64,000 nucleotides of DNA from contig NZ_CP137142.1 of NCBI RefSeq assembly GCF_045287255.1, forward strand, positions 2,480,001 to 2,544,000, given 5' to 3'. The stretch comes from Henriciella sp045287255. Its GTDB lineage: Bacteria > Pseudomonadota > Alphaproteobacteria > Caulobacterales > Hyphomonadaceae. The number at the start of each line of letters is the position of its first letter. Within the stretch, counting starts at the first letter, position 1. Shown here in pieces: positions 17,405 through 25,454 of the stretch. A program made the position numbers and the translations under genes. The notes under the pieces are model-generated. The model saw only the letters and a program-made list of their open reading frames with translations. It did not search any database and had not been told where the DNA came from.

Positions 17405-17868
17405 ATCGTATTTCCTTTTAGGGTTTGGGCGGCGAAGGCCACATGGACCTTCGCCTGGTGAGAAATACTCACGCCCGCCATTGGCAGGCGCTTGTATAAT
17501 GGCAGCTCGTAATCGGGAGACGTGCTACCAATTCAGTTTAACGGGTGTTTCAATGACACGCGCGACCATCGAGCAATCGCTTCACGCTTGCCGCTTTGTC
17601 GCCTTTTCGGGGCATCCATCAAAAGCTCACTGAGTTGTAGATTACCCATAATCCACCCATTTAGTGACTATATAACATAACATTTATATCGACATCTATG
17701 CTCGACAAGGGCAAAACGACAGAGCCTTCAAAACCATGGATGTCTAATGCCGGATGCGAACATTACCCCGAACAAAAGCGAGATCGAATCATTGCACACT
17801 TATGCTTATGTCGGTGCTTCTTCGTCCTGCTTATGACACGTTCTATCCAAGCCATAGGGGCATTCAGA
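17405..17868. other. Gene-free stretch between divergent lipoprotein genes
   Basis: It should hold the promoters of both flanking genes. A hairpin (GGCGAAGG, 9-base loop, CCTTCGCC; 17431-17455) lies about 27 bases upstream of the NTF2-like gene. The minus strand near 17505-17535 contains a run (TTAAACTGAATTGGTAGCAC) resembling a tRNA D-arm, but the other arms are not there. No coding sequence is supported. Confidence 0.4.
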
Positions 17869-18639
17869 ATGCTTGATTTTTCCATGTCAAAGCGAACAGC
17901 GATAATCGCCGCTATGGCTATGCTGTCCTTTCCGGCATGTGCGCCTGCAGAAGAAACCCCTCAACCCTCTGTCACGCAGGCTGAAACACCCCCTCCAATA
18001 CCAGAGGGGCAAGAAACCGTTGCGTTTGAACGTGAAACCTCGCCTGAGATCGAGAAGACCGCGGAGCAGGCAACAACTGAAGAAACTGCGACCCCTGCCC
18101 CACCAGCCTCACCCTATTGGGGTATCGAGCCGGGCGAGCCGCTTCCCATCATGTGGGACGACCTCATGCCTGAGGGTTCGGAAGAAGAAATGCTGCGCCA
18201 GCAGGATGAATTCTATCGCATGCTGGAGCAACGCTACATGGCCAACAGCTCACGCCTGGCTGATGCAGCGCCACTTGATGGGATCGAAGAGGGATCTGAG
18301 CTCGACTTCATGCCGCAATTTGGAACCTTTGATACGGTTGAGGAGTTTGATGGCCAGCTGATCAGGATCCCCGGCTATGTTGTGCCCTTTGATTTCAATC
18401 TAAGACGCCGCCATGACTCATTCCTGCTCGTCCCCTATATGGGTGCCTGTATCCACACCCCACCGCCGCCACCGAACCAAATCATTTATGTCCGCGCTGA
18501 TCCGTCTATCCGGATCAAGGATATCTGGGTCCCATATTGGCTCGAAGGGGACTTACAGAGCGAACAGGTCCTCAATGATACCGGCGACGCAGCCTACTCT
18601 CTGGCCCTTTCAAAGATAGAGCCATATCCGATACCCTGA
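17869..18639 (+). CDS. DUF3299 lipoprotein
   Basis: A 256-residue protein with a lipoprotein signal (lipobox FPAC), a low-complexity Pro/Glu/Thr-rich linker (about residues 27-85) and a C-terminal DUF3299 domain (about 155-250). The domain is recognisable by GQLIRIPGYVVPFDF, LLVPYMGACIHTPPPPPNQ and the closing EGDL. DUF3299 proteins are exported and of unknown function; the GACIH-PPPP loop suggests a metal or ligand site but this is not established. AGGGG about 8 bases upstream supports the start at 17869; an ATG five codons later is also possible. No partner gene is adjacent. Confidence 0.75.
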   Translation: MLDFSMSKRTAIIAAMAMLSFPACAPAEETPQPSVTQAETPPPIPEGQETVAFERETSPEIEKTAEQATTEETATPAPPASPYWGIEPGEPLPIMWDDLMPEGSEEEMLRQQDEFYRMLEQRYMANSSRLADAAPLDGIEEGSELDFMPQFGTFDTVEEFDGQLIRIPGYVVPFDFNLRRRHDSFLLVPYMGACIHTPPPPPNQIIYVRADPSIRIKDIWVPYWLEGDLQSEQVLNDTGDAAYSLALSKIEPYPIP

Positions 18640-18846
18640 CCAACGCAGCATAGCGCTCGTAAGCAAAATCGTTTTCCCAGCCCTTTCGATTTGACAGAAG
18701 CCGCCAGATACAGTGTCCTCTCAAAAGTGATGTTGTAGAGGTCCATTTTTGGATGGCTGGGTGTTTTTATACCGAAATGAAGTATGTGTTAGCAATTTTC
18801 CGGGAATATGCTTATTAATATTCCTATGGGAGAGAGAGGGTCGATA

Positions 18847-19275
18847 ATGTTACGCTCAGTCGCCGTAACAGGTTTAGCAGCTCTATGTTGCCAGATCGCA
18901 GCTGCTCAAAACTTTGACTCAAGCACTGTCAGCCTAAACGGGAATGTAGAAACCCGGTGTCAGATATCCTCAAATGGCGCTCTTGAAGTTGCAGAAGATG
19001 CCGTTACGCGCCCCATAGTACGGGTTGTTAAATCCTGTAATACGTACGGCCCTGTAGAATTGCGACTTGTGCATAGAACCTTACAGGATGATGAAGGTGT
19101 TCTCGCGCAGTTTGACAACAAGATGTTTGCGCTCGATCCCAGTGGTGTGACCAATATTGATATCGGCAGCAACCCTGAGGTGAAAATCACGACGCTGGCG
19201 CTCATCAAGGCAAATGTTCGCTCGCCACTCAGAGTGATCGTGCGCGACTCCACACAAGCCCTACGCCTGTACTAA
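18847..19275 (+). CDS. Secreted orphan pilin-like protein
   Basis: A 142-residue protein with a signal peptide (about residues 1-21, ending IAAAQ). It shares with Csu-type subunits the pattern LNGNVETRCQI and, about 35 residues on, SCNTYGPVELRL, where two cysteines would form the subunit disulfide. The usual C-terminal strand motif (Y-D-x-x-x-I-x-x-x-P) is missing; it ends in DSTQALRLY. It is convergent with the chaperone-usher operon and 72 bp from its last gene. The ATG at 18847 has AGAGGG just upstream; an in-frame ATG 13 codons earlier precedes no signal-like start. An accessory or decayed fimbrial subunit is an inference. Confidence 0.55.
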   Translation: MLRSVAVTGLAALCCQIAAAQNFDSSTVSLNGNVETRCQISSNGALEVAEDAVTRPIVRVVKSCNTYGPVELRLVHRTLQDDEGVLAQFDNKMFALDPSGVTNIDIGSNPEVKITTLALIKANVRSPLRVIVRDSTQALRLY

Positions 19276-19347
19276 GCCTCCTGGGCTTACTCGAAGCCCT
19301 GACAGGTCTAATCAACTGAAATGAGAAATCATCAAGGCTGCAAGCCC

Positions 19348-20262
19348 CTAGAGCGGGGCGATGCTGATGGTTATGACATCCGAATATGTCCCAGCTCGAA
19401 CACTATCGGCCTCACCAATCTGGAAAGCGACAGAGATCAGGCGTGTTTGCGCACTCTCATTAAATCTCAGCTCTCCGGTACCACCGTTATCGAACATGGG
19501 GTTTTCATCCAGGAATAGCATGTAGTCGATTTTCCAGTCATCGTTGCGCCCATCGCGGACAAGATAACCGTTATTTTCAGACTCAACATTGACCCTGTAA
19601 GGGGATGTTCCAACTGTACGAATTGCCACTGTACGATCAGTAACTCTCTTACCTGTTGTCAGCTCACCCAGATTTACAAAACCCGCACGCCGACCACGAG
19701 CACCCACCTGACCTGCAAGAGATATGCTGGCGAGCGGCGGAACTGTGGCCTCAACGCCCATATTGACTGTGGAGCGTTCACCAGTACGGCGGTCTTCAAA
19801 GTCAAAAGCCAAAGCCTGGCTATAATTGGCCGCCTCGACCAGCTGGCCGGCCGGAATATTCAGACCAAACCGCAATTGGCGCTTCTCAAATGGTCGCAAT
19901 GGGACAGAGAAACTGGAAAAGCCTCCAGCGCCACGTCCAGAATCTGCACTAATCGGTGTGCCCGTAGACCGCTCATACAGGCTATAACGCAAGGAATCTG
20001 TGGAATCAGAGGCCTTCATCACATTCCGGCTTAGACCTGGAGAGGTGACAGAGACAGTCAGATTACAATCCTGATTTGTGGTGTTCTCAACGCTCAGAAA
20101 ACGCTCTTCAAAAACATTATCGCGTACAAAAGGATTGTAACGACCAGCATTCCAGAGTGCGTTATCGCCTTCTACCCTGAACTCGCAGGCAGATGCAGGT
20201 GCCGCCGCAAATGTTGCTCCGGCCAGAAGAGATGCAACCATTCCCATGCAAAGCTTATTCAT
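19348..20262 (-). CDS. Two-domain tip adhesin of an archaic chaperone-usher fimbria (CsuE-like)
   Basis: A 304-residue secreted protein (signal peptide about 1-25, ending ASACEF). Two Ig-like halves can be seen: an N-terminal half with a C-E-F start and NQDCNLTVSV, and a C-terminal spore-coat-U-like half ending GTYSDVITISIAPL, the donor/acceptor strand pattern of Csu subunits. Two-domain subunits encoded last in Csu operons are tip adhesins. The start follows the usher stop by 2 bp, so the genes are coupled. It is the distal gene of the minus-strand operon 24777 to 19348. Confidence 0.8.
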   Translation of the reverse strand: MNKLCMGMVASLLAGATFAAAPASACEFRVEGDNALWNAGRYNPFVRDNVFEERFLSVENTTNQDCNLTVSVTSPGLSRNVMKASDSTDSLRYSLYERSTGTPISADSGRGAGGFSSFSVPLRPFEKRQLRFGLNIPAGQLVEAANYSQALAFDFEDRRTGERSTVNMGVEATVPPLASISLAGQVGARGRRAGFVNLGELTTGKRVTDRTVAIRTVGTSPYRVNVESENNGYLVRDGRNDDWKIDYMLFLDENPMFDNGGTGELRFNESAQTRLISVAFQIGEADSVRAGTYSDVITISIAPL

Positions 20263-20264
20263 AA

Positions 20265-22736
20265 TTACATCCCCTCCTCAGGTTCTGGTATAGCATCGGT
20301 AGTAACCTCGCCGAGCCTCAATAGAGCGCCATCATCCAATGGCACCTCGAATGTGATCTCAGTTGGTACCGGACTAGTAATCGTAACAGTATAGCTGACT
20401 CCTGGTTCCAGGCCAATCATGGCAAAGCGACCAACCCGGTTAGTAAAGAACGAGGTTTCTTTCATAGCACCGCCATCGCTGCGAGCAATACGGCCGACCC
20501 CCAGACTAATCGGTGTCCCATCAGCGTACAGAAGTGTACCTGTCGCACTGACAAAATCAGCACTACCGACTTGGATGCGAGAAGCACTATTCAATGTCGG
20601 CTTAAGCAAGATCAGGCCTTCACCAATGTCATACCCTGGCGGCACATCATCAACATCGTACTGCAAAGTCTGCTCAGTGTAGCTAGACAGTCTGGATGCG
20701 ACTGCCGGGCCAAACATGCCACTGCGCGCTTCATAGCCACGGCTCAAATCATTACCCGCGATAACAGATCGTCCTTCGAGTGACCTGTGCGGCGACAAGT
20801 GCGCAAAGCTATCAAATATTGGACGGCCCAGCGCTGCAGTTCGCCCTGTATAGCTGAAGCTTGAACCCAATCTCAGAGTGGTTTGGCTATCATCCGTGTC
20901 AAAGGAGAATGAATCCCCTGTCAAACGGTGCGATAGACGTGCATCAAAACGATTGCCAACATAGTTGACCGCGCCACCAAGCGTGGAATCTCCATCATTG
21001 TCGACATAATCCAAGTCGAGGCCGTAAGAGCCGACATATTCATCTGCAGTCCGCGAGACACGTAGAGATGTACGCTCATCAATGCTCTCATAACGGGCTT
21101 CAGACTGCCAATTGGTAGATGGCGAATAGATGAGTGAGACTCGGAAACCGACATCATCGTCGCCAGTCTGGCGATCACGCCGCGCTTGAATACCGGCCTG
21201 CAAACGGAAGCTCTTGTTTAGCTGGTGGAAAACGTCAAAGCTTGCTCGGTAACCGTCTTCCCCTTCTCTAAACGAAGTATATCCCCCACTCACGGTCGCA
21301 CGCCAATCCCGGCCAAACGAACGTGAATAATCCGCAAAAGCGGAAAAGGCTTGCAAGTTACGAGGGTTCACGTCGCCCAAGGATCCGAAATCCTCCCCGA
21401 GAAACTCAATATTGACAGAGTAACTCTCATCATAATCCAGGGTTTCCCGGAAATAATCATAGCGCGCGGACGCTGCATAACTTGAACCCAGTCCGTCAAC
21501 ATTACTCGCCGCGGCCTCTAGGTCCAATCGCCCACCCCAAGATGGCGGAATGCGCCACAGTGCGTTGATGACCTGTTGATTCTCGGTCGCCTGGACACCA
21601 GCACCAAGGATACCGCCTCGCCAATTGGCCTTCCGGTAAAAAGCACTGATGGCCGGATCTGTTTCGCCATAATCTGGCGAACGAGAGAATGGGTCAGAGA
21701 TGAAACCAACTGTAACACCATATTCATGGTCACCTGGGTCAAGCTCAGATGGGTCAAAGAACGCATTATACTCAAGCCGCTCTTCGCGTCCTGTATCGTC
21801 ACGAATAACGATTTCAACATTCGACGTGCCGAACTGAAGGGGCAGTTCAGTGATGTCATAGGTTCCCGTGGAAAGGCGCAGGTTTTGAACTTCAATATCG
21901 TTCAGGAAGACCTGCATCTCTGATGGGCGCTCAATCAGGATGCGACCACCACCAAGGGGGCGGAAACTGCGGAAAGGCGTAAACTCGCGCTTACTCCGTA
22001 CGACCGATACACCACCAATAGTCCGGCTGGCCTGAAAACCGCGGACCTCTGGGATAATATCGCCCGCCGAAACACGCACATATTGCTCAGGAAAGTCTCT
22101 AACGACACGAACGAAACGTCGCTCAAACTCATAGTCATCATCAGCGCCAAAAGATGTCGCGTACTCGGTATCATACTGCACGACATAATCGCCAAAACGA
22201 GCCGCGCCATTAATCAGGGCATTAGGCCGATCAAAGTTTGTGCCACCACCTTCCGTGGCCGTCAGACTTAGGTTCGTATAACCGCTCACAGATTCGACAG
22301 GTGTAGTGTCAGTGATTGAAGATCCGCCACGGTTACCACCACCAAACGACAATTGTTGTGGCGCACTGCTTTCTGGGCGCACAAAGGCCTGCGCCTCAAG
22401 CAGAGCAAAGTCATACTGAATGTCCAGACCCTCATCCTTAAGGGCCTCCAATTTTACGAGTTCGGTATCCTGGAAACGCTCAAGAATGCGCTCCGCAATT
22501 ACATCGCTGACAAGGTCAGGCAAGTAGGTTTCAAGGCTGCCTTTCTCAACAAAGAGCTCACCATCTGCGGCCCAGATTATGGCGATGTCGCCTAGCTCAA
22601 GCCCCTGATAAATAAGCGGTCCTGTAAGCGGAACATCACGACCATAAGGGTTCGCTTCGGAATTCACCTGCGCATAGCTCGTGCCAAGCGCTATCCAGCA
22701 AAACCCCACAAAGAATGAAACAACGGACTTGCGCAT
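20265..22736 (-). CDS. Fimbrial outer-membrane usher (CsuD-like)
   Basis: An 823-residue usher with a signal peptide and an N-terminal chaperone-binding domain (YQGLELGDIAIIWAADGELFVEKGSLETYL region). A 24-strand barrel region follows, with aromatic-rich strands and the plug segment EMQVFLNDIEVQNLRLSTG, and then C-terminal domains ending in GYDIGEGLILLKPT and VPTEITFEVPLDDGALLRLG. It secretes and assembles subunits handed over by the chaperone encoded 24 bp upstream. GGGGAGGT precedes the ATG. Length and sequence fit the archaic (sigma) class rather than the 850-residue-plus classical FimD type. Confidence 0.88.
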   Translation of the reverse strand: MRKSVVSFFVGFCWIALGTSYAQVNSEANPYGRDVPLTGPLIYQGLELGDIAIIWAADGELFVEKGSLETYLPDLVSDVIAERILERFQDTELVKLEALKDEGLDIQYDFALLEAQAFVRPESSAPQQLSFGGGNRGGSSITDTTPVESVSGYTNLSLTATEGGGTNFDRPNALINGAARFGDYVVQYDTEYATSFGADDDYEFERRFVRVVRDFPEQYVRVSAGDIIPEVRGFQASRTIGGVSVVRSKREFTPFRSFRPLGGGRILIERPSEMQVFLNDIEVQNLRLSTGTYDITELPLQFGTSNVEIVIRDDTGREERLEYNAFFDPSELDPGDHEYGVTVGFISDPFSRSPDYGETDPAISAFYRKANWRGGILGAGVQATENQQVINALWRIPPSWGGRLDLEAAASNVDGLGSSYAASARYDYFRETLDYDESYSVNIEFLGEDFGSLGDVNPRNLQAFSAFADYSRSFGRDWRATVSGGYTSFREGEDGYRASFDVFHQLNKSFRLQAGIQARRDRQTGDDDVGFRVSLIYSPSTNWQSEARYESIDERTSLRVSRTADEYVGSYGLDLDYVDNDGDSTLGGAVNYVGNRFDARLSHRLTGDSFSFDTDDSQTTLRLGSSFSYTGRTAALGRPIFDSFAHLSPHRSLEGRSVIAGNDLSRGYEARSGMFGPAVASRLSSYTEQTLQYDVDDVPPGYDIGEGLILLKPTLNSASRIQVGSADFVSATGTLLYADGTPISLGVGRIARSDGGAMKETSFFTNRVGRFAMIGLEPGVSYTVTITSPVPTEITFEVPLDDGALLRLGEVTTDAIPEPEEGM

Positions 22737-22760
22737 GATACCTCCCCTTGCCCTTCTGAT

Positions 22761-23486
22761 CTATCGGCCAACGAACTCAATATTGAGCACAGAACCTAAG
22801 ACCTCAGGCGGCAAAGGAACTTCCATTGTGCGAATACCGCCGCCCGGTGGGATGAACCCCATACCGACAGCTTTCGTCACTTTTTCTTCAGGGATGGTGT
22901 AGGAATCCGCGTCGGCTATATCCAGTTTCCAGGAATATTGCCCCGTATTATGAAACTTATTGCCATCATTCTGAAATGTCGCTCGAATAACTTTAGCGCC
23001 ATCTTCTTTGGCTACGATTTCAGCTGAGATTAGGGACGTATCTTCCTCAGCATTGCGCGGTACAATATTCACAAGCGCAGAGACACTATAAACAAACTGT
23101 ACAGCAGAGGCACCCTCTTCCAGGTCAATTGGAAGCTCGTTCATTGTCACAAAGTAGGCTTGGGACATTTGCGGATTAGGGTCGCCCAGCCATTGGAAAC
23201 GGATAACCTGAGGCTCTCCAGCAGGTATAATGACCTGTGGCGGGAATACAAAGAAATCATCATCAGCAGGAATTTGCTCAATCACCCCATTTTGATCGAC
23301 TGAGATTTTGAAAACCTGCACTTCAAGAGGCAAATCAGCAGGGGAGTTGTTCTCAACCCGAATACGCCCGCTGGATCCTGATCCAGATGGGCTAACCTCT
23401 AAAACCAGAGGTGATATGCGCAAGGCATCTGCGTTGAAGGTTGCCGCGCTTAGCCAGAGTAAGGCGATGATGAGAAATCGAAACAT
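22761..23486 (-). CDS. Periplasmic fimbrial chaperone (PapD/CsuC-like)
   Basis: A 241-residue periplasmic chaperone with a signal peptide (about 1-21) and two Ig domains. The N-terminal one shows LRISPLVLEVSPSGSGSSGRIRVEN and the QVIRFQWLGDPNPQMSQAYFVTMNELP segment, the subunit-binding edge of the archaic chaperones. The second domain ends in the IEFVGR strand. It completes subunits by donor-strand complementation and delivers them to the usher. It is separated from the pilin gene by an intra-operon terminator, which should set its level below that of the pilin. Confidence 0.88.
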   Translation of the reverse strand: MFRFLIIALLWLSAATFNADALRISPLVLEVSPSGSGSSGRIRVENNSPADLPLEVQVFKISVDQNGVIEQIPADDDFFVFPPQVIIPAGEPQVIRFQWLGDPNPQMSQAYFVTMNELPIDLEEGASAVQFVYSVSALVNIVPRNAEEDTSLISAEIVAKEDGAKVIRATFQNDGNKFHNTGQYSWKLDIADADSYTIPEEKVTKAVGMGFIPPGGGIRTMEVPLPPEVLGSVLNIEFVGR

Positions 23487-23512
23487 TATCCGCTCCTGTT
23501 AAGGGGGCACCA

Positions 23513-23550
23513 CAAACAAAGAAATGCCTAGCCTGTTTCCAGGCTAGGCA
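23513..23550 (-). terminator. Intra-operon terminator between pilin and chaperone genes
   Basis: A perfect 11-bp stem (TGCCTAGCCTG/CAGGCTAGGCA) with a 4-base loop lies 18 bp past the pilin stop codon. On the minus strand it is followed by TTTCTTTGTTTGT. It should stop most transcripts after the pilin and let a fraction read through to chaperone, usher and adhesin. Confidence 0.85.
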
Positions 23551-23567
23551 GGTAAGATCAAGAAACC

Positions 23568-24119
23568 TTAAAGGACAGGTCCAAATCTTAGTGTATTGAT
23601 GTCAAAGTAGATGCCAGCAACTGGACGCAGATCAGCTTCAGTTGTGACAGTCACTGTCAGGTCAGACCAGAATGGGCCGTATGGGCCACGAACGCGCTCA
23701 TCACCTGGGCCAAAGAACTTCGAGTTGAAGCCAGTGATCTCAGTCCCAGCAACATCTTCGAAAGTGACGTTCATTTGGTAGTCAATTTCGTTTGTGAAAA
23801 TTGTAGGGTTGAACACAGTTGGGCCGAATACGTTATCCAGACCACCGTTCAGTGAAGTCATTGTCAGGCCAACAATGAAGTTACAGCCTACAAAGTCAGT
23901 AGTTGTAGAGGTTGTCTCTGGGATCAACTCAAGACCGTCAGCTGTCGCTGTTTGAACGATGTCCAGATCAAGAATAAGCGGATCGATGTCAGAGAAAGAA
24001 CACTCTGGAACGACCAGACCGCCGATAACAACTTCTTCAGTTGCAGAAGGTGCAGCTTGAGCAACACCAGCAAACGCGACTGCAGCAATTGCCATAGTGC
24101 TTACTTTAGTGAATTTCAT
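23568..24119 (-). CDS. Putative major pilin of the chaperone-usher fimbria
   Basis: A 183-residue secreted subunit. Signal peptide at residues 1-22 (ending AGVAQA), then GGLVVPECSFSD and DFVGCNFIV supplying two cysteines for the Csu-type disulfide, and a C-terminal strand GIYFDINTLRFGPVL. It has its own promoter-like sequence upstream, GGAG 6 bases before the ATG, and a strong terminator directly after, which together suggest the most abundant product of the operon. Codons look more uniform and AT-rich than in neighbours, as in highly expressed surface genes. The start at 24119 is set by the ribosome site and signal peptide. Confidence 0.72.
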   Translation of the reverse strand: MKFTKVSTMAIAAVAFAGVAQAAPSATEEVVIGGLVVPECSFSDIDPLILDLDIVQTATADGLELIPETTSTTTDFVGCNFIVGLTMTSLNGGLDNVFGPTVFNPTIFTNEIDYQMNVTFEDVAGTEITGFNSKFFGPGDERVRGPYGPFWSDLTVTVTTEADLRPVAGIYFDINTLRFGPVL

Positions 24120-24173
24120 GGTAAACTCCAAATTACTTACATGAACTTGGCCGCCCAAGAGGGAGGCTATTAC

Positions 24174-24202
24174 TTAATTGCATATATTAAATACTGTGTC
24201 AA
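24174..24202 (-). promoter_or_regulatory. Candidate promoter of the pilin gene
   Basis: On the minus strand a perfect TTGACA (24202-24197) is followed after 17 bases by AATTAA, a weak -10. It lies 55 to 83 bp upstream of the pilin ATG in an AT-rich gap of 139 bp. The -35 is convincing, the -10 is not. Confidence 0.4.
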
Positions 24203-24258
24203 GCAATTTTTTTATAAGTATCAATGATTTATCTTCGAAAACACGCCAATCGAATACT

Positions 24259-24777
24259 TTAAAGCGGTGTCACTGATACTTTTATAACTTCTTTGTACGC
24301 ACCAGCCGCATAAAAGCGCCGAGGTTGCGGTATTGTCCTCAAAACAAGTCGCGCGCGACCAGCTGAAATGCCACTCCCAGAAGAAACAGATCGCCCGGAA
24401 ACAAGGTTCTCACCTTTAAAGTTACGCCGAATTATTCGTGGCTTCGGGGATCGGACGGGCAATCGCAGCCGCGCCTCATACGGAACAGAAGTCGGCACAA
24501 GGCGGTGCTGTCTCCCCTTCTTATCTTGCAGTTGCAGACGCCCATTCTGAGCTTCAAGGTTCACTTTGAACGGCGTGTTACAATTAATATCCAAAGGGAT
24601 AAGTGCAGTCGAAGAAACCTTCGTCTCAAGCTCGAGCTTATGAGACGTCTGCGCAATTTTTACATCACACTTGGGAGCGACAAAACCGCTAACCCGAAGC
24701 TGCACTCTGTCATTCTGGCCTGCTGAGGCTGAACCAGCGAAAATAAGGGCCGTAAGAATGAAAAGTAATATACGCAT
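24259..24777 (-). CDS. Minor subunit of the chaperone-usher fimbria (CsuA/CsuB-like)
   Basis: A 172-residue secreted protein and the first gene of the fimbrial operon. Signal peptide about 1-19 (ending SASAG), then VSGFVAPKCDVKI and DINCNTPFKVNLEAQNG with the paired cysteines of spore-coat-U/Csu subunits, and the C-terminal strand YKEVIKVSVTPL. The middle is unusually rich in arginine and lysine. The ATG at 24777 is preferred because AGGAG lies 5 bases upstream; an in-frame GTG two codons earlier would overlap that site. A perfect CtrA-type box is 22 bp upstream of the start. Confidence 0.78.
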   Translation of the reverse strand: MRILLFILTALIFAGSASAGQNDRVQLRVSGFVAPKCDVKIAQTSHKLELETKVSSTALIPLDINCNTPFKVNLEAQNGRLQLQDKKGRQHRLVPTSVPYEARLRLPVRSPKPRIIRRNFKGENLVSGRSVSSGSGISAGRARLVLRTIPQPRRFYAAGAYKEVIKVSVTPL

Positions 24778-24798
24778 GACCACTCCTGCAAAGCATGA

Positions 24799-24813
24799 TT
24801 AACGATTTGTTAA
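24799..24813 (-). promoter_or_regulatory. CtrA-type box just upstream of the fimbrial operon
   Basis: TTAACGATTTGTTAA is a perfect TTAA-N7-TTAA site, embedded in a 7-bp inverted repeat (GATTAAC/GTTAATC). It starts 22 bp before the first start codon. Being so close, it may repress or overlap the promoter rather than activate from upstream. Confidence 0.6.
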
Positions 24814-24965
24814 TCGGTTGCAAGGGCAATGCAAGCAATATGCCAGTAGCTGCTATCCCAAATGGGACAACAGGCAGGCGCTGGAAACAATTCTTATTAT
24901 TCAATTACATAGCTAGGTGACGCGGTGAATTTATCAATAATTAACCACGAAAGGCATTGAAAGAA

Positions 24966-24980
24966 TTAACCTTTCATTAA
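24966..24980. promoter_or_regulatory. Second CtrA-type box upstream of the fimbrial operon
   Basis: TTAACCTTTCATTAA matches TTAA-N7-TTAA perfectly, about 190 bp before the first fimbrial gene; a half site (TTAACCA) lies between the two boxes at 24941. The 470-bp gap between the operon and tRNA-Leu otherwise holds only one doubtful small frame. Confidence 0.6.
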
Positions 24981-25048
24981 GGAAAACAGAGCGTTAGCGG
25001 CCTATATTTTCTTCGTATACAGAAGGCTCTGACCTCTCTGAGTTGGCC

Positions 25049-25159
25049 ATGAAAAAAATCACAAAATCTGGCCGGACAAGCTCACTAAAAGCGGGCCATA
25101 CTTATGGAATGAGAAAAGCAGATCCCGACCCACCCATAGTCTGCTTGCTGGAGCACTAG
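25049..25159 (+). CDS. Possible small basic protein, 36 residues
   Basis: A short open frame starting MKKITKSGRTSSLKAGHTYG, 69 bp downstream of the distal CtrA-type box and 94 bp before tRNA-Leu. The ribosome site is weak. It could be a chance frame in the spacer; no family is recognised. Confidence 0.2.
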   Translation: MKKITKSGRTSSLKAGHTYGMRKADPDPPIVCLLEH

Positions 25160-25252
25160 CCATTCAGTGCCCAAATATCAGCGCAGGCCACATTTGCGCG
25201 TTGACGGTATGGGGTCTCGCCCGCTATAGCGCCCTCCTTAATCGCACTTGTT

Positions 25253-25339
25253 GCCCAAGTGGCGGAATTGGTAGACGCGCTACGTTCAGGTCGTAGTGAC
25301 TGTATGGTCGTGGAGGTTCGAGTCCTCTCTTGGGCACCA
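25253..25339 (+). tRNA. tRNA-Leu (anticodon CAG)
   Basis: An 87-base class II tRNA with encoded CCA. The acceptor stem GCCCAAG/CTTGGGC is perfect, the D-arm reads GGCGGAATTGGTAGACGC, the anticodon stem CTACG/CGTAG presents loop TTCAGGT with anticodon CAG, a long variable arm follows, and the T-arm is GGAGGTTCGAGTCCTC. A nested-palindrome repeat begins at its last base. Confidence 0.97.
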
Positions 25340-25399
25340 TTCAAATCTGATTTGCAAAGCAAAATTTTTGATCCAGTGGATCAAAAATAAGATTTGAAT
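25339..25399. repeat. Nested palindromic element, copy 2 (three-helix structure)
   Basis: Same plan as the copy after lpdA. The outer helix is ATTCAAATCT (25339-25348) with AGATTTGAAT (25390-25399). It encloses TTTGC/GCAAA (25351-25363) and the 11-bp hairpin ATTTTTGATCC, AGT loop, GGATCAAAAAT (25364-25388), with the same GA and A spacers. It starts on the final A of the tRNA CCA end and probably terminates tRNA transcription. Confidence 0.8.
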
Positions 25400-25454
25400 G
25401 CTACGGTAGTAGCCCATACTGAAAAAGGGATGCCCGGCAGGAGCTTACCCATCC

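Noticed and set aside
17505..17535. Minus-strand run resembling a tRNA 5' half (TTAAACTGAATTGGTAGCAC).
   Set aside because: No matching acceptor 3' strand or T-arm, and the anticodon stem does not pair. At most a tRNA fragment; not annotated.
25156..25362. Minus-strand open frame across tRNA-Leu.
   Set aside because: It is an antisense translation of the tRNA and its trailer, a well-known annotation artefact.
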